From assembly GCF_030272615.1 (NCBI RefSeq), contig NC_081407.1:153035048-153099047 (forward strand): a DNA stretch of 64,000 bases. Direction: 5' to 3'. Positions 11,849 through 23,956 of this stretch are shown in pieces. The notes beneath the pieces were generated by a model. That model was not told the origin of the DNA. It worked only from the letters and a program-made list of their open reading frames with translations, and searched no databases. Numbering within the stretch: the stretch's first letter is position 1; each line of letters begins with the position of its first letter. Origin of the DNA: Cryptomeria japonica (Eukaryota; Streptophyta; Pinopsida; Cupressales; Cupressaceae). The translations under genes and the position numbers were made by a program.

Positions 11849-14800
11849 ATGGTAGATCCTTCAATTGAGTTGTTGACTTCACACAACTATCACACCTAGA
11901 AGCCCCGCATCACGAGGCTTCTCAGGGCACGAGGGTTGTGGGCTTCTTTGGATGAGGTTCAACTAGTATTTCAGCGTCCTTATGAGATTCTTATGCATAG
12001 AAACAAACCGAATGAGACCATGGGTTTGCTCTCTTTGCATGTCTCCGACAGTCTTTTGTTTCACCTTGATGAGTTGCTTACTCCTCGGGATATGTGGTTG
12101 AAGTTTGATTCTCTCTTCGGGAGGGTCAATGAAATTCAGGCATTACAGATTGAGGCAGAGTTGATTTCTTTGTCACCTGATTCCTTTCCCACTATTGAAG
12201 ATTTTTTGAACAAATTCAAGACTACTAGTTCTGTTCTTCAGGGATGTGGAAAGAACAAGACAGATACAGAGTGCATTCATTTGATTCTTTCGAAACTTCG
12301 GAGTCACTTTCAGTTTTTTGCCTCTGCTTTCTACTCCACCATGGATGGCTTGGGTGCTCGTTTCAATATGTCTATCTTTGATGTCTTTTGTGAGCGATTG
12401 TCTTGTGAGCAATCTCATCTTTCTCAGCTGGATACGCTCTCAGGCTCCAAGAACAAAGCATTGGTTGCTTAGTCCTCTAAGGAGAAGGAGAAACAGAAGC
12501 AGAAACCAAAGCCCAAGAAGAATTCTGCAGACAGTGAGTCTTCCTCCAAGCCACCTCCTAAGTCTGATTCTAAACCTCCATTTCCTCCCAAGCAAGGGAA
12601 ATCTCCACAGTCTGGTGAGTCTTCCTCCAAGACTAAGAAGAAATTAGTAGACACTTGCAGTTTTTGTGGCAAGGAAGAACATCCAGTTTCTAGGTGTTGG
12701 AAACGATTAGAGGCTTTAGAGGAAGCCATGCAGCAGCATCACATTTCTTCACCTTAAGCGTCTTCTCCTTCCACAAGGAAAGGTCGTGCTCTCACTGCTT
12801 GAGCTTCGACGTATGGGTCCACATGGATTCTAGATTATGGTGCTTCTCACCATATGACTCACACTCAGCAGATGGTTACCTCTCTTGCCTCTTGTGGTAC
12901 TTCACAGATTGCAGTGGGTGACTTGGTTCAACTTTCAGTCTTGGGTTCAGGTTCTGTCTCATTGGATGGGGGTACTCTGTAGGATGTTCTGGTTGTCCCT
13001 GACATCTCGACGAACCTCTTGTCCATCTATGAGATTTGTCACTCTGGCTTTGGTAAGACAGTTGAGTTCTCACCACATGATGTGGTTATTCGAGACCTCC
13101 ATGACTCTGATTTAGTTATTGCTACTGGGAGTGTTGACACTGCATCTCATCTGTACAAATTTGATGGATTTGAGCCCTCTGAGGGTGCAGGTTCTTCTCT
13201 TATAGCACATGTAGATTTCGTGAGTAAACTTTGGCATGAGCGCTTGGGCCATGTCAATTACAAATATCTTCAGCAGATGAGTACACAAGCACTTGTTCTT
13301 GGGCTCCCATAGATTTTCTGCATTGATGGTGTTTGTCATGGTTGTGTGCTTGGCAAGCATCACAAAGATCCCTTTCCGAAGGGAAGAGCCTCTCGTGCTT
13401 TGGCACCCTTGGAGTTGATTCACAGTGACCTCATGTCATTTCCCACTCCTTTTTCAGGGGCCAAGTATGTACTCACTTTTATTGATGACTTCTCCAGACG
13501 CACATGGGTGTACTTTCTTAAGTACAAGTCTGATGTCTTTGATTCATTTCGAATCTTCAAGACATATGTAGAGAAGCAATCTGGCTATTCTATTCAATGG
13601 ATACGTACCAATAATGGGGGGGAGTATGTGAATCAGGCTTTCAGAGATTTTTGCACTAGGCATGGTTTGCAACATCAGTTTACTTTTCCCTACACCCCTT
13701 AGCAGAATGATGTCGTTGAACGCAAGAACATAACTTTACAGGAGATGACGAATTGTATGATTCAGTCTAGGTCCATGGATTCGTCTTTTTGGGCTAAGGC
13801 AGTCAATTGTGCCAACTATATTCAGAATCAGATGCCTCACAAGGCTATTCGACATATGACTCCTAAGGAGGCTTGGTCTCATGACAAGCCTGATGTTTCC
13901 TTTTTCAGAGTATTTGGCAATGAGGCATGGGCTTTTATTCCTGATGCTCAGAGGCAAGCCATGGAGCGGAAGAGTTGACCACTCCTTTTTGTTGGCTACT
14001 ATGAGGATGTTAAGGCGTACAGGTTGTTTGATCCTGATTCCAGAGAGGTCCTGTTTCGACAGGATGTTCAGTTTGATGAGCGCCTTCCCACAATGGATAC
14101 CCCACCTCCCGTGTCTACTCCTCTGCCTACTCTGACTACTCCACCCCTTCAGGATCTTTTTGAGGATGATTCTGATGATGGTGTTGATGATCCACCATCC
14201 CCACCTCCACTTGCTCCACCTCAGATGCCCAAGTGGGCTCGCCTTACTGTTGAGGGGGCAGGTCCTATGGCTGGTGATCCTTCAGATACTCGTTGCACTC
14301 GTTCTCATACTGTGGGTTCTAGTCCTTTGAGTCATGCTATTTCAGATGATCCTCAGAAGTTTTCAGAGGCGATAGGTCACCTTGAGTGGGATTGTGCTAT
14401 GGAGGAGGAGTATTCTTCTTTGATGAGGAATCATACTTGGGATCACTGTCCTCTTCCTAAGGGCAGAAAGATGGTTAGGTGTCGCTGGTTGTATCGCACT
14501 AAGTATGTTGTTGATGGTTCCATTGATAAGTACAAAGCACATCTTGTTGTGAAAGGGTTTTCACAAGTTGAGGGTATTGATTACTCCGAGACATTTGCCC
14601 CTGTCGCCAAGATGAACTCCATTCACTTTGTACTATCTCTTGCAGCTTCTCGGAGTTGGCCTATTTTTCAGATGGATGTGAAGAGTGTCTTCTTGCATGG
14701 GGATCTACAGAAGGAAAACTACATGGAAGAACCTCAGGGATTTGTGCAGGATAGTTATTTGGTTTGCAGACTTCGACGTTCATTGTATGGTCTCAAACAG

Positions 14801-15882
14801 GGCCCTCGGGCTTGGTATGAGAAGATGGATTCTTTCTTGCTCTCCACTGGGTTCTCCCGTAGTCACTCTGATCACATGTGTACATTTAGCTTCTTGAGGG
14901 TGACATACTGATTCTTGTGCTATATGTTGATAATCTCCTCATCACGAGTAGCTCATCCTCTATGATTCGGCATATTCAACGTGCCTTGATGGACTAGTTT
15001 GAGATGACAGATCTCGATCTTTTGCACTATTTCCTTGGCCTTCAGGTGATTCGGTCTTCTAATGGGATCTCTCTCTACCAGCAAAAGTATGCTCTTGACA
15101 TGCTTCAGCGCTTTGACATGCTTGATTGCAAGCCTGATCCCACTCCATTTCAGTCAGGGGTTGTTTTGATTACTGCTTGTCCCACTCCTTCAGTCGATTC
15201 TACACTTTACAAGCAGTTGGTTGGCAATTTGTTGTACCTGACTCACACCCGTCCTGATATTTCCTTTGCGATTGGTCTTGTCTCTCGATTCTCCCATGAT
15301 CCTCATGAAAGTCATTGGCAAGCTGCCAAACGTATTTTGAGGTAGATTCAGGGCACTAGTTCTCATGGCATTCACTACACATCAGGGGAACCTCACATTG
15401 TTGGCTACACTGACTCAGATTGGGCTGGTGATGTCACTAATCGGAAGTCTACTTTTGGCTTTGTTTTCTGTCTTGGCTCTAGTCCTATCACATGGTCTTG
15501 CAAAGAGTAGACTGCTCATGCATTATCATCTACATAGGCTGAGTATTGAGCTGTTGTGCTCGCTAGTCAGGAGATCTTATGGCTTCGACAGTTGATGACT
15601 GAGTTTGGTTTTCCTCCTGATAGTCCCACTGTTCTTTGGTGTGACAATCAGAGTGCTATTCATATTTCCCGCAACCCGGTAGAGCATTAGCGGACGAAGC
15701 ACATTGAGCTTCACATGCATTTCATCTGCCAGTTGATTCAAGATGGTGTTCTCATTCTGGAGTACATTCCCACTTCTGAGCAGGTTGCAGACATTTTCAC
15801 GAAACCTTTTGCATCGCCGCGCTACTTTCAGTTGCATTCTATGCTTGGGGTGAAGGAAGTTGTCCTTGGGGGGTCTTTATGA
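11849..15882 (+). pseudogene. Copia gag-pol polyprotein, multiple nonsense mutations
   Basis: The Gag start at 11849 is chosen because it begins the conserved N-terminal region (HNYHT, then a stop where the family has Trp, at 11897). A zinc knuckle is near 12660 (CSFCGKEEHPVSRC). The protease has the active-site region altered to DYGASHHM near 12830 instead of DSGASHHM. The GAG-pre-integrase HERLGH is near 13230 and integrase lies at about 13,400-13,960 (LIHSDL, RTNNGGEY, VVERKN). Reverse transcriptase runs from about 14,430 (VKGFSQVEGIDYSETFAPV), then LYGLKQGPRAW. After a frameshift near 14,890 the catalytic box reads YVDN rather than YVDD. RNase H lies at 15,390-15,850, ending in the tail VADIFTKPF. 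In-frame stops include 12470, 12755, 12800, 12980, 13310, 13700, 13976, 14995, 15508, 15535 and 15688. It is non-functional as it stands. Confidence 0.9.
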
Positions 15883-16084
15883 GGCCTTCCTTCCTTCTTC
15901 TTCTTTCAGCATGTTCTTTTATCTCTTTTTGGAGAGGAGTTTTTTCCCACAGGGTTTTCTCCTTTGTCTTCGTTTCATAGAGATTTCATTGTATTTGGGT
16001 ACCTAATCAGGCCTTGTTGCTGGAACCCATCTTTCATGCTTTCAGTAGTTGTTCTAGGTTTTAGCTTCTCCCTAAGTCTAGCTT

Positions 16085-16093
16085 AAGGGGGGG
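16085..16093 (+). promoter_or_regulatory. Polypurine tract
   Basis: AAGGGGGGG lies immediately before the 3' LTR, the expected plus-strand primer of the Copia element. Confidence 0.85.
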
Positions 16094-16453
16094 TGTTAGA
16101 GTAATTGGGTCTTTACTTGATTAATTAAACAATATTTGTTTAATTCTTTAAGTTCTCAATTATCTTTTTACACTTAAGCTAACATTAGGTGCATATTAAT
16201 TAATTATTATGTGCAAGCCTAGGGTTTTTCCTTTTTAGGGTTTATTGACCTATTAGAGGTTAATTTTTCTTTTCTTTGTATTATCTTTTCACAATACATT
16301 TTTGGTGAATTGGAGCTCTCATCTTTTGAGAATATTTTTCCTGTGTTTTGTGTGTTCTTCAGATTATTGCTTCCTTGCTTCTCCTTGTAACAGGTTATTC
16401 AACTTGCAGAAGATCTTCAGGCTATTGTGGGGTTGTATTTCTCAACTCCAATA
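16094..16453 (+). repeat. 3' LTR of the Copia element
   Basis: A 360-bp copy of the 5' LTR, lacking 12 bp in an ATT-repeat region and ending in ATA just before the CTTTT duplication. Confidence 0.9.
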
Positions 16454-16996
16454 CTTTTTTAGTGCAATTATTTTTTATTTGAGCTAATTTTTCGTGCTTT
16501 TCATAGTGGTGGTAGAATTTTCTGATTTTGGTAGACAATTTTTTCACAATTTTTCATTTTTCACAACTGTATCTATCCAATTCTCAATTTTGCAACTTCA
16601 GAGGCTTCGTTCGAGCTTATACGATCTCCTTTTCAGGTGCCTTTTTTTTTAAGTGCATATTCGTCTAATTTCATGTGGTGCTATTAGATTTTCACCATTT
16701 TGAGTAGAAAATTTACTTTCAGTATTTGGTCATTTTTACTTTTATTTTGTTTGGATCTTAGTTTAGATCACTTGCAATATTTGTTGGAGTCTCTTATAGC
16801 CTATTTAAGGTAGTTGTAAAGTTGAAATCAAAAGTCCACTTTGCCATTTTTTGCAAGTGGCCCATTGTACACTTACTAAGTATAAAGTGTCAAATTATCA
16901 TTTTTTTTGTGGGGAGATTCTTTGATTGAGTGAATTTGGGGGGGTGTCTTGTGTGATTGTATCTCTCTCTATCTTGTGCTCTTTCATTTTGTTGCT

Positions 16997-19074
16997 ATGG
17001 GTTCTCTTAAATTTCCACTTTTAACTCCACATAACTATGTTTCATGAAAAATTGATGTATGGAGTAAGCTAATGGAAAAGGGATTAAGTCACTATATTGA
17101 TGGAACTATAACTGCACCAACTAATCCTAAAGTTGATTCTAATGCTCACATGGAATGGCTCACTAAAAATGTTGTGGCAATAGCGACATTAAGGAAGTAT
17201 ATATCAAAGGATCTCATCTTTCACATTGAGAAGTGTAAAACAATTAAGGATGCATGGGATGTCTTGGGAAAATTATATGGTCAAAATGATGAGTTTAGAG
17301 GCTATCAATTTGATAAAGATTTCACCATGTTGGATCCCAAGAACTCTGATACAATCCAAGATTATGTCACCAAGGCAAATGAGCTAAGAGCGCAGTTTAA
17401 GGATTGTGGCATTGATAAGAAGGATGCACAGTTGGTCTACAACCTTTTGGGAAAGCTTCCATGAGAATATGCAACATTATTTTATAGCTTCCGAACCCAT
17501 CGCTTGACAGTGGGTAGTTCATTCACTATGCCCGCATTTGATGCATTCACATAAATGTTGATGTTGGAGTAATCAAAGTTGTTGAGTATGGGGATTCTCA
17601 AGTCTTCAAAGTCCATGGCTTTGGTGGTTAATCAAGAGAATCAAGGAAAGGATTCCAACAAGAAGCAAAAGTAGTCTAAGCCTAAGACACAACAAGATAG
17701 AGCACAATCTTCCTCTCCACAACAAAAGGATTCTACTTCCTCACCTAAGGGAAAATCATATAAGGAGAGGCTTTCTTGTTCATATTGCAAGAAAAGTGTT
17801 CATGATGAGCATCATTGCCACACTAAGCAGATTGATGAGTTGACCAACATCCTCAAGAAGAACAACATTGATTTGCCATCCACTTATAAGAAGAAGGATT
17901 CATCTCCTTCCCCTTCATTGCAGTCAAAAGGTAAGGGACAAGTTATTTGTGCTACTACAACTCATGATTTAGGGAGATGGCTTCTAGATTCAGGAGCTTC
18001 TCATCACATGACATCTTTCAATCTATGTTTTCTTCATTTCAGCCTTGTAGCATGCCACCGATTTTGATGGGCAATCATACATATATGAATGTGATTGAGA
18101 AAGGATCTATTGCCATCAGGGATAACTCTTTCAATGATGTGTTGTATGTACCCCATTTGACAAACAATCTTCTTTCCATCTATCAAATCACTCATGGGGC
18201 AACAAGGAAAACTGTGGAGTTCACACTTGATTCAGTTATCATTAGAGACTTGGAGACTACAACTATTATTGCTACAGGGGTGGTGGATCATGCATCTCGG
18301 TTGTATTCCTTTGCAGATTTTGTTCCTATTGATGAGGTTGATTCTTCATATGATGATCACACTTCTTGTGTTGATTCAAATTTTGAGAACTTTGGTTACT
18401 TGAACTTGGGTGTTCTTACATGTGAACCCGTTCTTGAGCCTTGCATTTCATCTCCTCCTATTGATATCACATCTACTATTGCACTAGATCATGTTGCCAC
18501 AATTTTGCCTTCTTGTGATTCAGTGCAATAGGATATTCCTTGTCTTCCAGTTTCAGATCCTTGGGATGACTACTTAATAGACATTGCAGGTTTGTTCGTG
18601 GAGTCCTACATTGCAGGTTTGTTTGTGGAGTCCTACATTGCAGATTTGGGAGACATCATTGATGACATTCATCATCTATTTGATGAAGATAATCCTTCTT
18701 CGATTGTTGCGAGGGAACACTTTAACCCTCTTGTTCATTTTCTACATGATCATTCTTTTGAGGTTGACATGATTGTGGATTCTTATGTACAACATTCGGA
18801 GGAGGTCTCTTTATCCTTAGAGGAGACATGTGAGTCTTTGGAACTTGTTCTACATTCATCTTCACTAGATCTTGGAGTGCCTTTTTCAACAGTGTGGACC
18901 AGTACACCTGATTTGGAGGAGCCAACTTTTAGCATCGACTTGGGGACACTTGAGCAATTTTCAAAGACTCCATACATCACGAGTTTTTTCCCTACATCTT
19001 CCTTTCATGATTGGGGAGACTTCATGTATACACCTTTGGGTATGTTTCTTCCTAAGGGGAGTAACGTTGTTTGA
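16997..19074 (+). pseudogene. Gag-protease polyprotein with unknown acidic C-terminal domain
   Basis: The start at 16997 gives a Copia-type Gag N-terminus (TPHNYVS, then TGA at 17045 where the family has Trp). Gag continues through KTIKDAWDVLGKLYG and NELRAQFKDCG to a knuckle-like motif near 17780 (CSYCKKSVHDEHHC). Protease has an intact DSGASHHM near 17990. A one-base frameshift near 18,015 follows, and the frame then runs open to 19074 apart from one TAG at 18529. It includes LYVPHLTNNLLSI, the end of the protease-proximal region. From about 18330 onward, some 245 codons are rich in Asp, Glu, Ser and Leu. They contain a 27-bp duplication (18586-18612 and 18613-18639) and match no integrase or polymerase motif. 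Other stops: 17462 (TGA), two TAA and one TAG near 17,550-17,675. The function of the acidic part is unknown. Selection has apparently kept this frame open. Confidence 0.75.
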
Positions 19075-19426
19075 CGATCGTGGAGCATTTTCTTCATTCA
19101 GTTTCGAGCTTCTACCATTGGTGCAGATTCTACATTGAGTGGGGCTACTTAGTCTCTCTTCTTCTCTCTTATGGGGGGGGAGGGGGATTTTTCCTCACAT
19201 GGGGTTTTGTTCTTCTTAAACTTCATTGAGAATTATTTTGTATAGTTTTCATCTCTCTTTTTTTTTTGGTTGGGGAGGGGGGGAGTTTTCTCCCATTGGG
19301 TTTTTCTCTCTTTCTCAGTTTGTGAGAGAAAGCATTGCTTTGTGTGCATTTGCATTTGCACTTGGGACCCATCATCTTGCATTGTTAACTTGAGTCTACA
19401 TTCCCCTAAGTTGCACTTGAGGGGGG

Positions 19427-19875
19427 TGTTGGTGTAAATTATGTCTCATAGTTACACTTTACTTAAGTTGACTTAGGGTCATGTATTTCATACTAGTTTG
19501 GATATTAGACACTTAGAGAAGTATGCACATAGGGATGATGTATGTAAGAGAAATTCCACCTTTTGTGGTCTTATCTTGTTGTTGCATTCCACCTTCGGTG
19601 GGTGATCCACCTCTTGTGGAATATTTTATTATTTCTCCTAGCTACCCTCACCTACCCTTTTTTGTCATTGAGGCAATTGTCATGATTGTGTGCTCACGTA
19701 TCCATATGGCCTTACCTTTATAAGCAGACTCATCTTACATTGTATGTAATGATCTACTTGATCTTATTTTGCATCTTTGATTAGAATACAATTTTTTCTT
19801 ATCAAATCTATTCGCTCTCTCTCTTGTGCTATTCATTGTGCTCTAGATCTTGGCCATATTTGACAAATTCTTACA
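19427..19875 (+). repeat. 3' LTR of the Gag-protease element
   Basis: Starts TGTTGGTGTAAATTATG after a polypurine tract. The end is placed at TTCTTACA by the TG...CA rule. Without the second LTR the right boundary is approximate. Confidence 0.65.
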
Positions 19876-19884
19876 AAACCTTTA

Positions 19885-20150
19885 GCAATTATTTGTCTTA
19901 TGAACCATTTAAAATAGAACTCTTTAAGGTCATCCAATGACAAGTAGGAGGTATTTTTTGTAGTGTACCAAATTATGTTGTATTATTAAGATTCAATTAT
20001 ATAGTTTACGATTCAACTTGTTGACCCATATTTCATGAGAAGTGGCTCATTTGATTTTACCAAAATTTATATAGTTTATGCTTCAAACTTATTGACCCAT
20101 ATTTCATGAATAGTGGTTCATTTGATTTTACCAAATTTCAATTATAATAA
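19885..20150. repeat. Dispersed repeat copy with an internal duplication
   Basis: Related to the two diverged copies at 9540-10140. Within it a segment of about 70 bp is duplicated: 'TATAGTTTACGATTCAACTTG' at about 20,000 reappears as 'TATAGTTTATGCTTCAAACTT' at about 20,070, both followed by TTGACCCATATTTCATGA. Non-coding. Confidence 0.55.
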
Positions 20151-20812
20151 TTTTTCATTGCCCAAACAAAGAAACTATAATTAAATGAAATGAATCCAAA
20201 TTAGATTTATTATGCTCCACTTTGTAGTTTCTAATCTTTTAAAAAGGTGGCATGTGGTTCAAAAATAGATATTTTAAACATAACTATTAAAATAACTTTA
20301 GAAAAAATTAAAAAATCTAAATAATTAAAGGTAAATTTAATATGTTTAATTTATAATGACAATCTTTATTCTTCCAACATTTTAAACTATTTTTTTAATC
20401 TTTTGTTATTTTTATCCCTCAAATTTTCAACCTATGCATCCATATATTTTAATATTGCTTTTATTTTGTAAGACTTTATGATTAAAATTAATAAATGTGC
20501 TAGAAGATTCAAATTAGATATGTATTGACAGTATCCATACAAAGTGAAATAAAATAGAAACAAAAAAAGCAATTGCGCTTTGGTGTGTAATGGGTACATC
20601 GAAGAGATGTGGACTGGCAATGAGGAAAAAAAATATTCTAGTTTTTCCATACATTTGTGTAGTATATGAGGTCAATTGGTAGGCCATTTAGCAAATGATT
20701 TTGTTTGTGCAACAAATGTCTTAATGGAGAAGTGATAGGCGCGCATGAACTATGCATCAACTTACAAGGATCCAAACACAAGTGAATCAAAAGATTTGAA
20801 TCGGGAAGATAA
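20151..20812. other. No supported gene
   Basis: AT-rich sequence with short reading frames only. Confidence 0.4.
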
Positions 20813-20925
20813 TTAGGATCCATTACCAATAGGAGAGGGGGGAAGAATGAGAGAGGGTGGAAGAGTTAGAGAGGGGTAAGGAGTTAGAAATAGGGGATTC
20901 AAATGGTGATGGAGTTTGGTGAATG

Positions 20926-21015
<90 letters not shown>

Positions 21016-21132
21016 ATATAGAAGTAAAGAAGAAGATAGGAGAGGGGGGAAGAATGAGAGAGGGTGGAAGAGTTGGAGAGGGGTAAGGAGTTAGAAATAG
21101 GGGATTCAGATGGTGATGGAGTTTGGTGAATG

Positions 21133-21184
<52 letters not shown>

Positions 21185-22137
21185 ATATAGAAGTAAAGAA
21201 GAAGATCGAGGAGATAAATGGATAGATATAGAGAGAAAGGTAGAGGAAGAGATAAATAGAGAGAGATAAGCGGTGAGAGAGGAAGGGATATAGAGGGAGA
21301 GAGAGGGATAGAGAGAGAGAGAGAGAGATAAGTGTTGAGATATACCTATATAAAGATATAGAGAAATAGAGATAGACAAATAGAGATGATGAGTGGGGGA
21401 GGGAGAGGGATAGAGAAATAGGGGGAGATGGAGGGAGGGAGAGATATGGATATATGAGAATAGTGACACAAAGATATATGGGAAGCTAAAGGGAGAGAAA
21501 GATAGATATGGGATAGGGAGGGAGCAGGGAAGAGATTGGGAGAGAGAGGGAGATAGGTAGATGTGGAGAGAGGGAAAGAGGTAGGTAGAGGGAGAGAAAA
21601 TGATAATGACATACAAATGGAGTAAATAAGAGCTCGATAGAGTTAATGAGATATAGAGGGAGAGAGAAATATGTGAAGCTACAAATAAATAGGGCAAGAG
21701 TAAGGGATAAAGGTGGTGATAGAGACAAGTAATAGATAGAAAGATAAAGATAGAGAGAGGGAGGGATAGAAGGATGAAAATAGAGATATTGAGGGATAAA
21801 TAGGGAGAGAGAGAGAGAGAGTGTGTGTGTGTGTGTGTGTGAAAGAGAGAGGGGGGGTGAATGAGAGAGATATGAAGATACAGATAGAGAGGGAAAGAGA
21901 TATATAAGTAGATAGAGAAAGAGAGAGGGGAAGAAATATATAAATAGATTGAGAAAGAAAGAGAGGGAGGAAGATAAAGTGAGAGATGATAAAGGAGGAA
22001 TAAAGAAACATAGAGATAGTGAGTGGTAGGGAGAAAGGGGGAGAGAGATAGAGTGTTAGACAGTGGAAAAAATAGAGGAAGAGAGAGAGATACAAGAAGA
22101 GGTAAAGAGATATAGATAAAGATAGAGAAGATAAAGC

Positions 22138-22140
<3 letters not shown>
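20813..22140. repeat. 1.3-kb polypurine block with GA microsatellites
   Basis: The plus strand is almost purely purine, built on GAGA, GATA and GGGA. Perfect GA runs lie at about 20928-21012 and 21135-21180 and a GT run at about 21822-21841. A unit of about 200 bp (GAGGGGGGAAGAATGAGAG... to GAAGTAAAGAAGAAGAT) occurs twice in tandem, starting near 20833 and near 21043, and contains the GA runs. The long minus-strand frames here (Ser, Leu, Tyr and Pro repeats) are artefacts of the composition. Confidence 0.92.

Positions 22141-22173
<33 letters not shown>
22141..22173. repeat. TA microsatellite
   Basis: A perfect run of TA dinucleotides directly following the polypurine block. Confidence 0.95.
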
Positions 22174-22176
<3 letters not shown>

Positions 22177-23240
22177 TTATAACAATTTTATAGCAATATT
22201 TAAGAATTTTTATTATAAATGTTTAATAATATTCTATAATTAATTATTTATTATATAAAATTTATATTGATTACTCTTTATATGTTAATTTAATGTGTAC
22301 TCTATAAAAATACATTAATCGTTAATTATATAATTTTACATTTATATTTAATAGTTTTGGTTACAATATATAATCTATAATATCATTATAATTTTTATAT
22401 TATATTATATACAATTATAAATATAATTATATTAAATATCAAATATATACTATATTATATATTTTTTATAATTTCTTCTGAATAATCATATAATATTATT
22501 TTAAAAGAAAGTTTATATTGTGTGTTAATAGAACAATGCAAGATAGGTTATGAAGAACAAACTAACTGAATGGTATTTCTTCAATCATAAGGATAAAAGT
22601 TATCTCATAGGCACACGAACAAACAGGGCTACTATAGCTGGTCTTTGGAAAGCCACGGACAGAGATAAAGAAATTTATGTAAAGATGAAACTTATTGGCA
22701 TGAGAAAGACATTTGTGTTCTAAAAAGGTCATGCACATAATGTTCAGAAGACTAACTGTATCATGCATGAATAAATCACACACATTAAACTTTGATTTTT
22801 AGGTTTAAAAGTACTAAACATTTGAAATTAATTGACATTCTCTATACTTAATATGTAATATGTTGTTTAGTGTGTAATTTAAGACCAAAACTGACTAGAA
22901 TGGTCCTCTACAGACAAGTACATTATGAATTTTTATTATTATATATAACTAATGATATTTGTCCATTTTAAAGTAGAAAATATATTGAAATGGATGACGT
23001 TCTAGCAAGTTCGGTTTATTAAAGATGCTATGCAATAGTTCATTTGGTTGGTTATTTTTTCAAGTTTCAATTTTACACTGGGATTGGCGACATCCTTGTT
23101 ACTTGATGGGTTGCATTGAATGTGTTCCTTTTGTTGAGATTTGAATATCCCAAATACTTCCATTCTGGCTATGCCATGATTCGATAATTTTTTTATTGCT
23201 TGCATGAAAGAATAAAGTTTTTTAAATTGTTACTCATGCA
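22174..23240. other. Very AT-rich, no supported gene
   Basis: Long AT stretches, with no domain or repeat boundary that I can support. Confidence 0.4.
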
Positions 23241-23570
23241 AAATAATATTTTTTAATTACCATTCATCAGAAATAGCCAATCATTATTTAGTAATAGTAG
23301 TTATGCTAAACCATATCAAAATAAGTTTTATTGTGAACCTTGAACAGGGATTTACTTTGAAATTGGTCTAGGGTGAACCATTAAAGTATAGTTAAATCAT
23401 GAAAAAAATGATATGTTTTAATTACCAATAAAAAACAATCAATCATCGTTCACTAATATTAGTGATATTGAACCATATGAAAATAAGTTCTATTGTGAGC
23501 CGATTACGATTTAATTTTTGAAATAGGCTTAGGGTGAACCATTAGTCAAAGAGTATATTGAACTGTAGTT
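23241..23570. repeat. Tandem pair of diverged ~160-bp units
   Basis: The unit at about 23241-23400 recurs at about 23401-23570 with substitutions. Shared pieces include TTAATTACCA, CCAATCAT versus TCAATCAT, AAACCATAT versus GAACCATAT, AAAATAAGTT, ATTGTGA and AGGGTGAACCATTA. Non-coding. Confidence 0.6.
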
Positions 23571-23956
23571 AATCAAAAGATAATTAATATTGGCTTGTAT
23601 GATTCAGAAAATTATACTTAGCGTTTTGTTAAACTGCAAAATTTAATAAAAGTTTAAATTGTTTGAAGCTTTAGTTTTTATTAACGTTGAAGTTGTTAAT
23701 ACATTTTCCATCTTGATCTTATCAGGAAGAAGGATGGGTTGTTTTCAGTGCCTTTAAGAAACGAATCAAAGTTTAAATTGTTCGTCGTCAAAGTAGGTTG
23801 CCACAAACACCAGATTAAGTAACAAAATCTAGCTCTCATTGTGATGACAACATATGGGCTTTTGGAAAATAAGTCAGGTTGTGAAGCTTTTCCTTCAATT
23901 GATTAAGTTGTCATGTAAATAACAATCAAGACCACACGTGCAAGGAAAGCATACAA

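Larger units (their letters stand above)
10191..16453 (+). mobile_element. Copia retrotransposon, both LTRs, target duplication CTTTT
   Basis: This is a structurally complete Ty1/Copia element of 6.26 kb. Its order is 5' LTR 10191-10562, primer-binding site from 10563, a long leader, a damaged gag-pol in the order Gag, protease, integrase, reverse transcriptase, RNase H, a polypurine tract ending at 16093, and 3' LTR 16094-16453. It is flanked by CTTTT at 10186-10190 and 16454-16458. The LTRs are near-identical apart from an internal 12-bp deletion and scattered substitutions. They end in ATA rather than ACA, an unusual terminus. Many nonsense changes, at least one frameshift and a changed catalytic reverse transcriptase residue show it is not autonomous now. 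Confidence 0.9.
16459..19875 (+). mobile_element. Non-autonomous Gag-protease LTR element, 5' LTR missing
   Basis: A second, unrelated element starts right after the first Copia's target duplication. It has a leader (16459-16996), one long but interrupted coding region (16997-19074), a polypurine tract (GAGGGGGG, 19419-19426) and a 3' LTR of about 449 bp (19427-19875, TGTTGGTGTAAA to TTCTTACA). No 5' LTR or primer site is present to the left. The neighbouring Copia may have inserted near the 5' end with the rest lost. Unlike an autonomous element it has no integrase, reverse transcriptase or RNase H between protease and 3' LTR, and the coding sequence there is something else. Confidence 0.75.

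Noticed and set aside
20813-22095. Long minus-strand frames rich in Ser, Leu, Tyr, Pro
   Set aside because: They translate the polypurine repeat. Several frames are open at once and none has a domain or normal composition.
22141-22173. Promoter TATA boxes in the TA run
   Set aside because: It is a simple microsatellite without a downstream gene.
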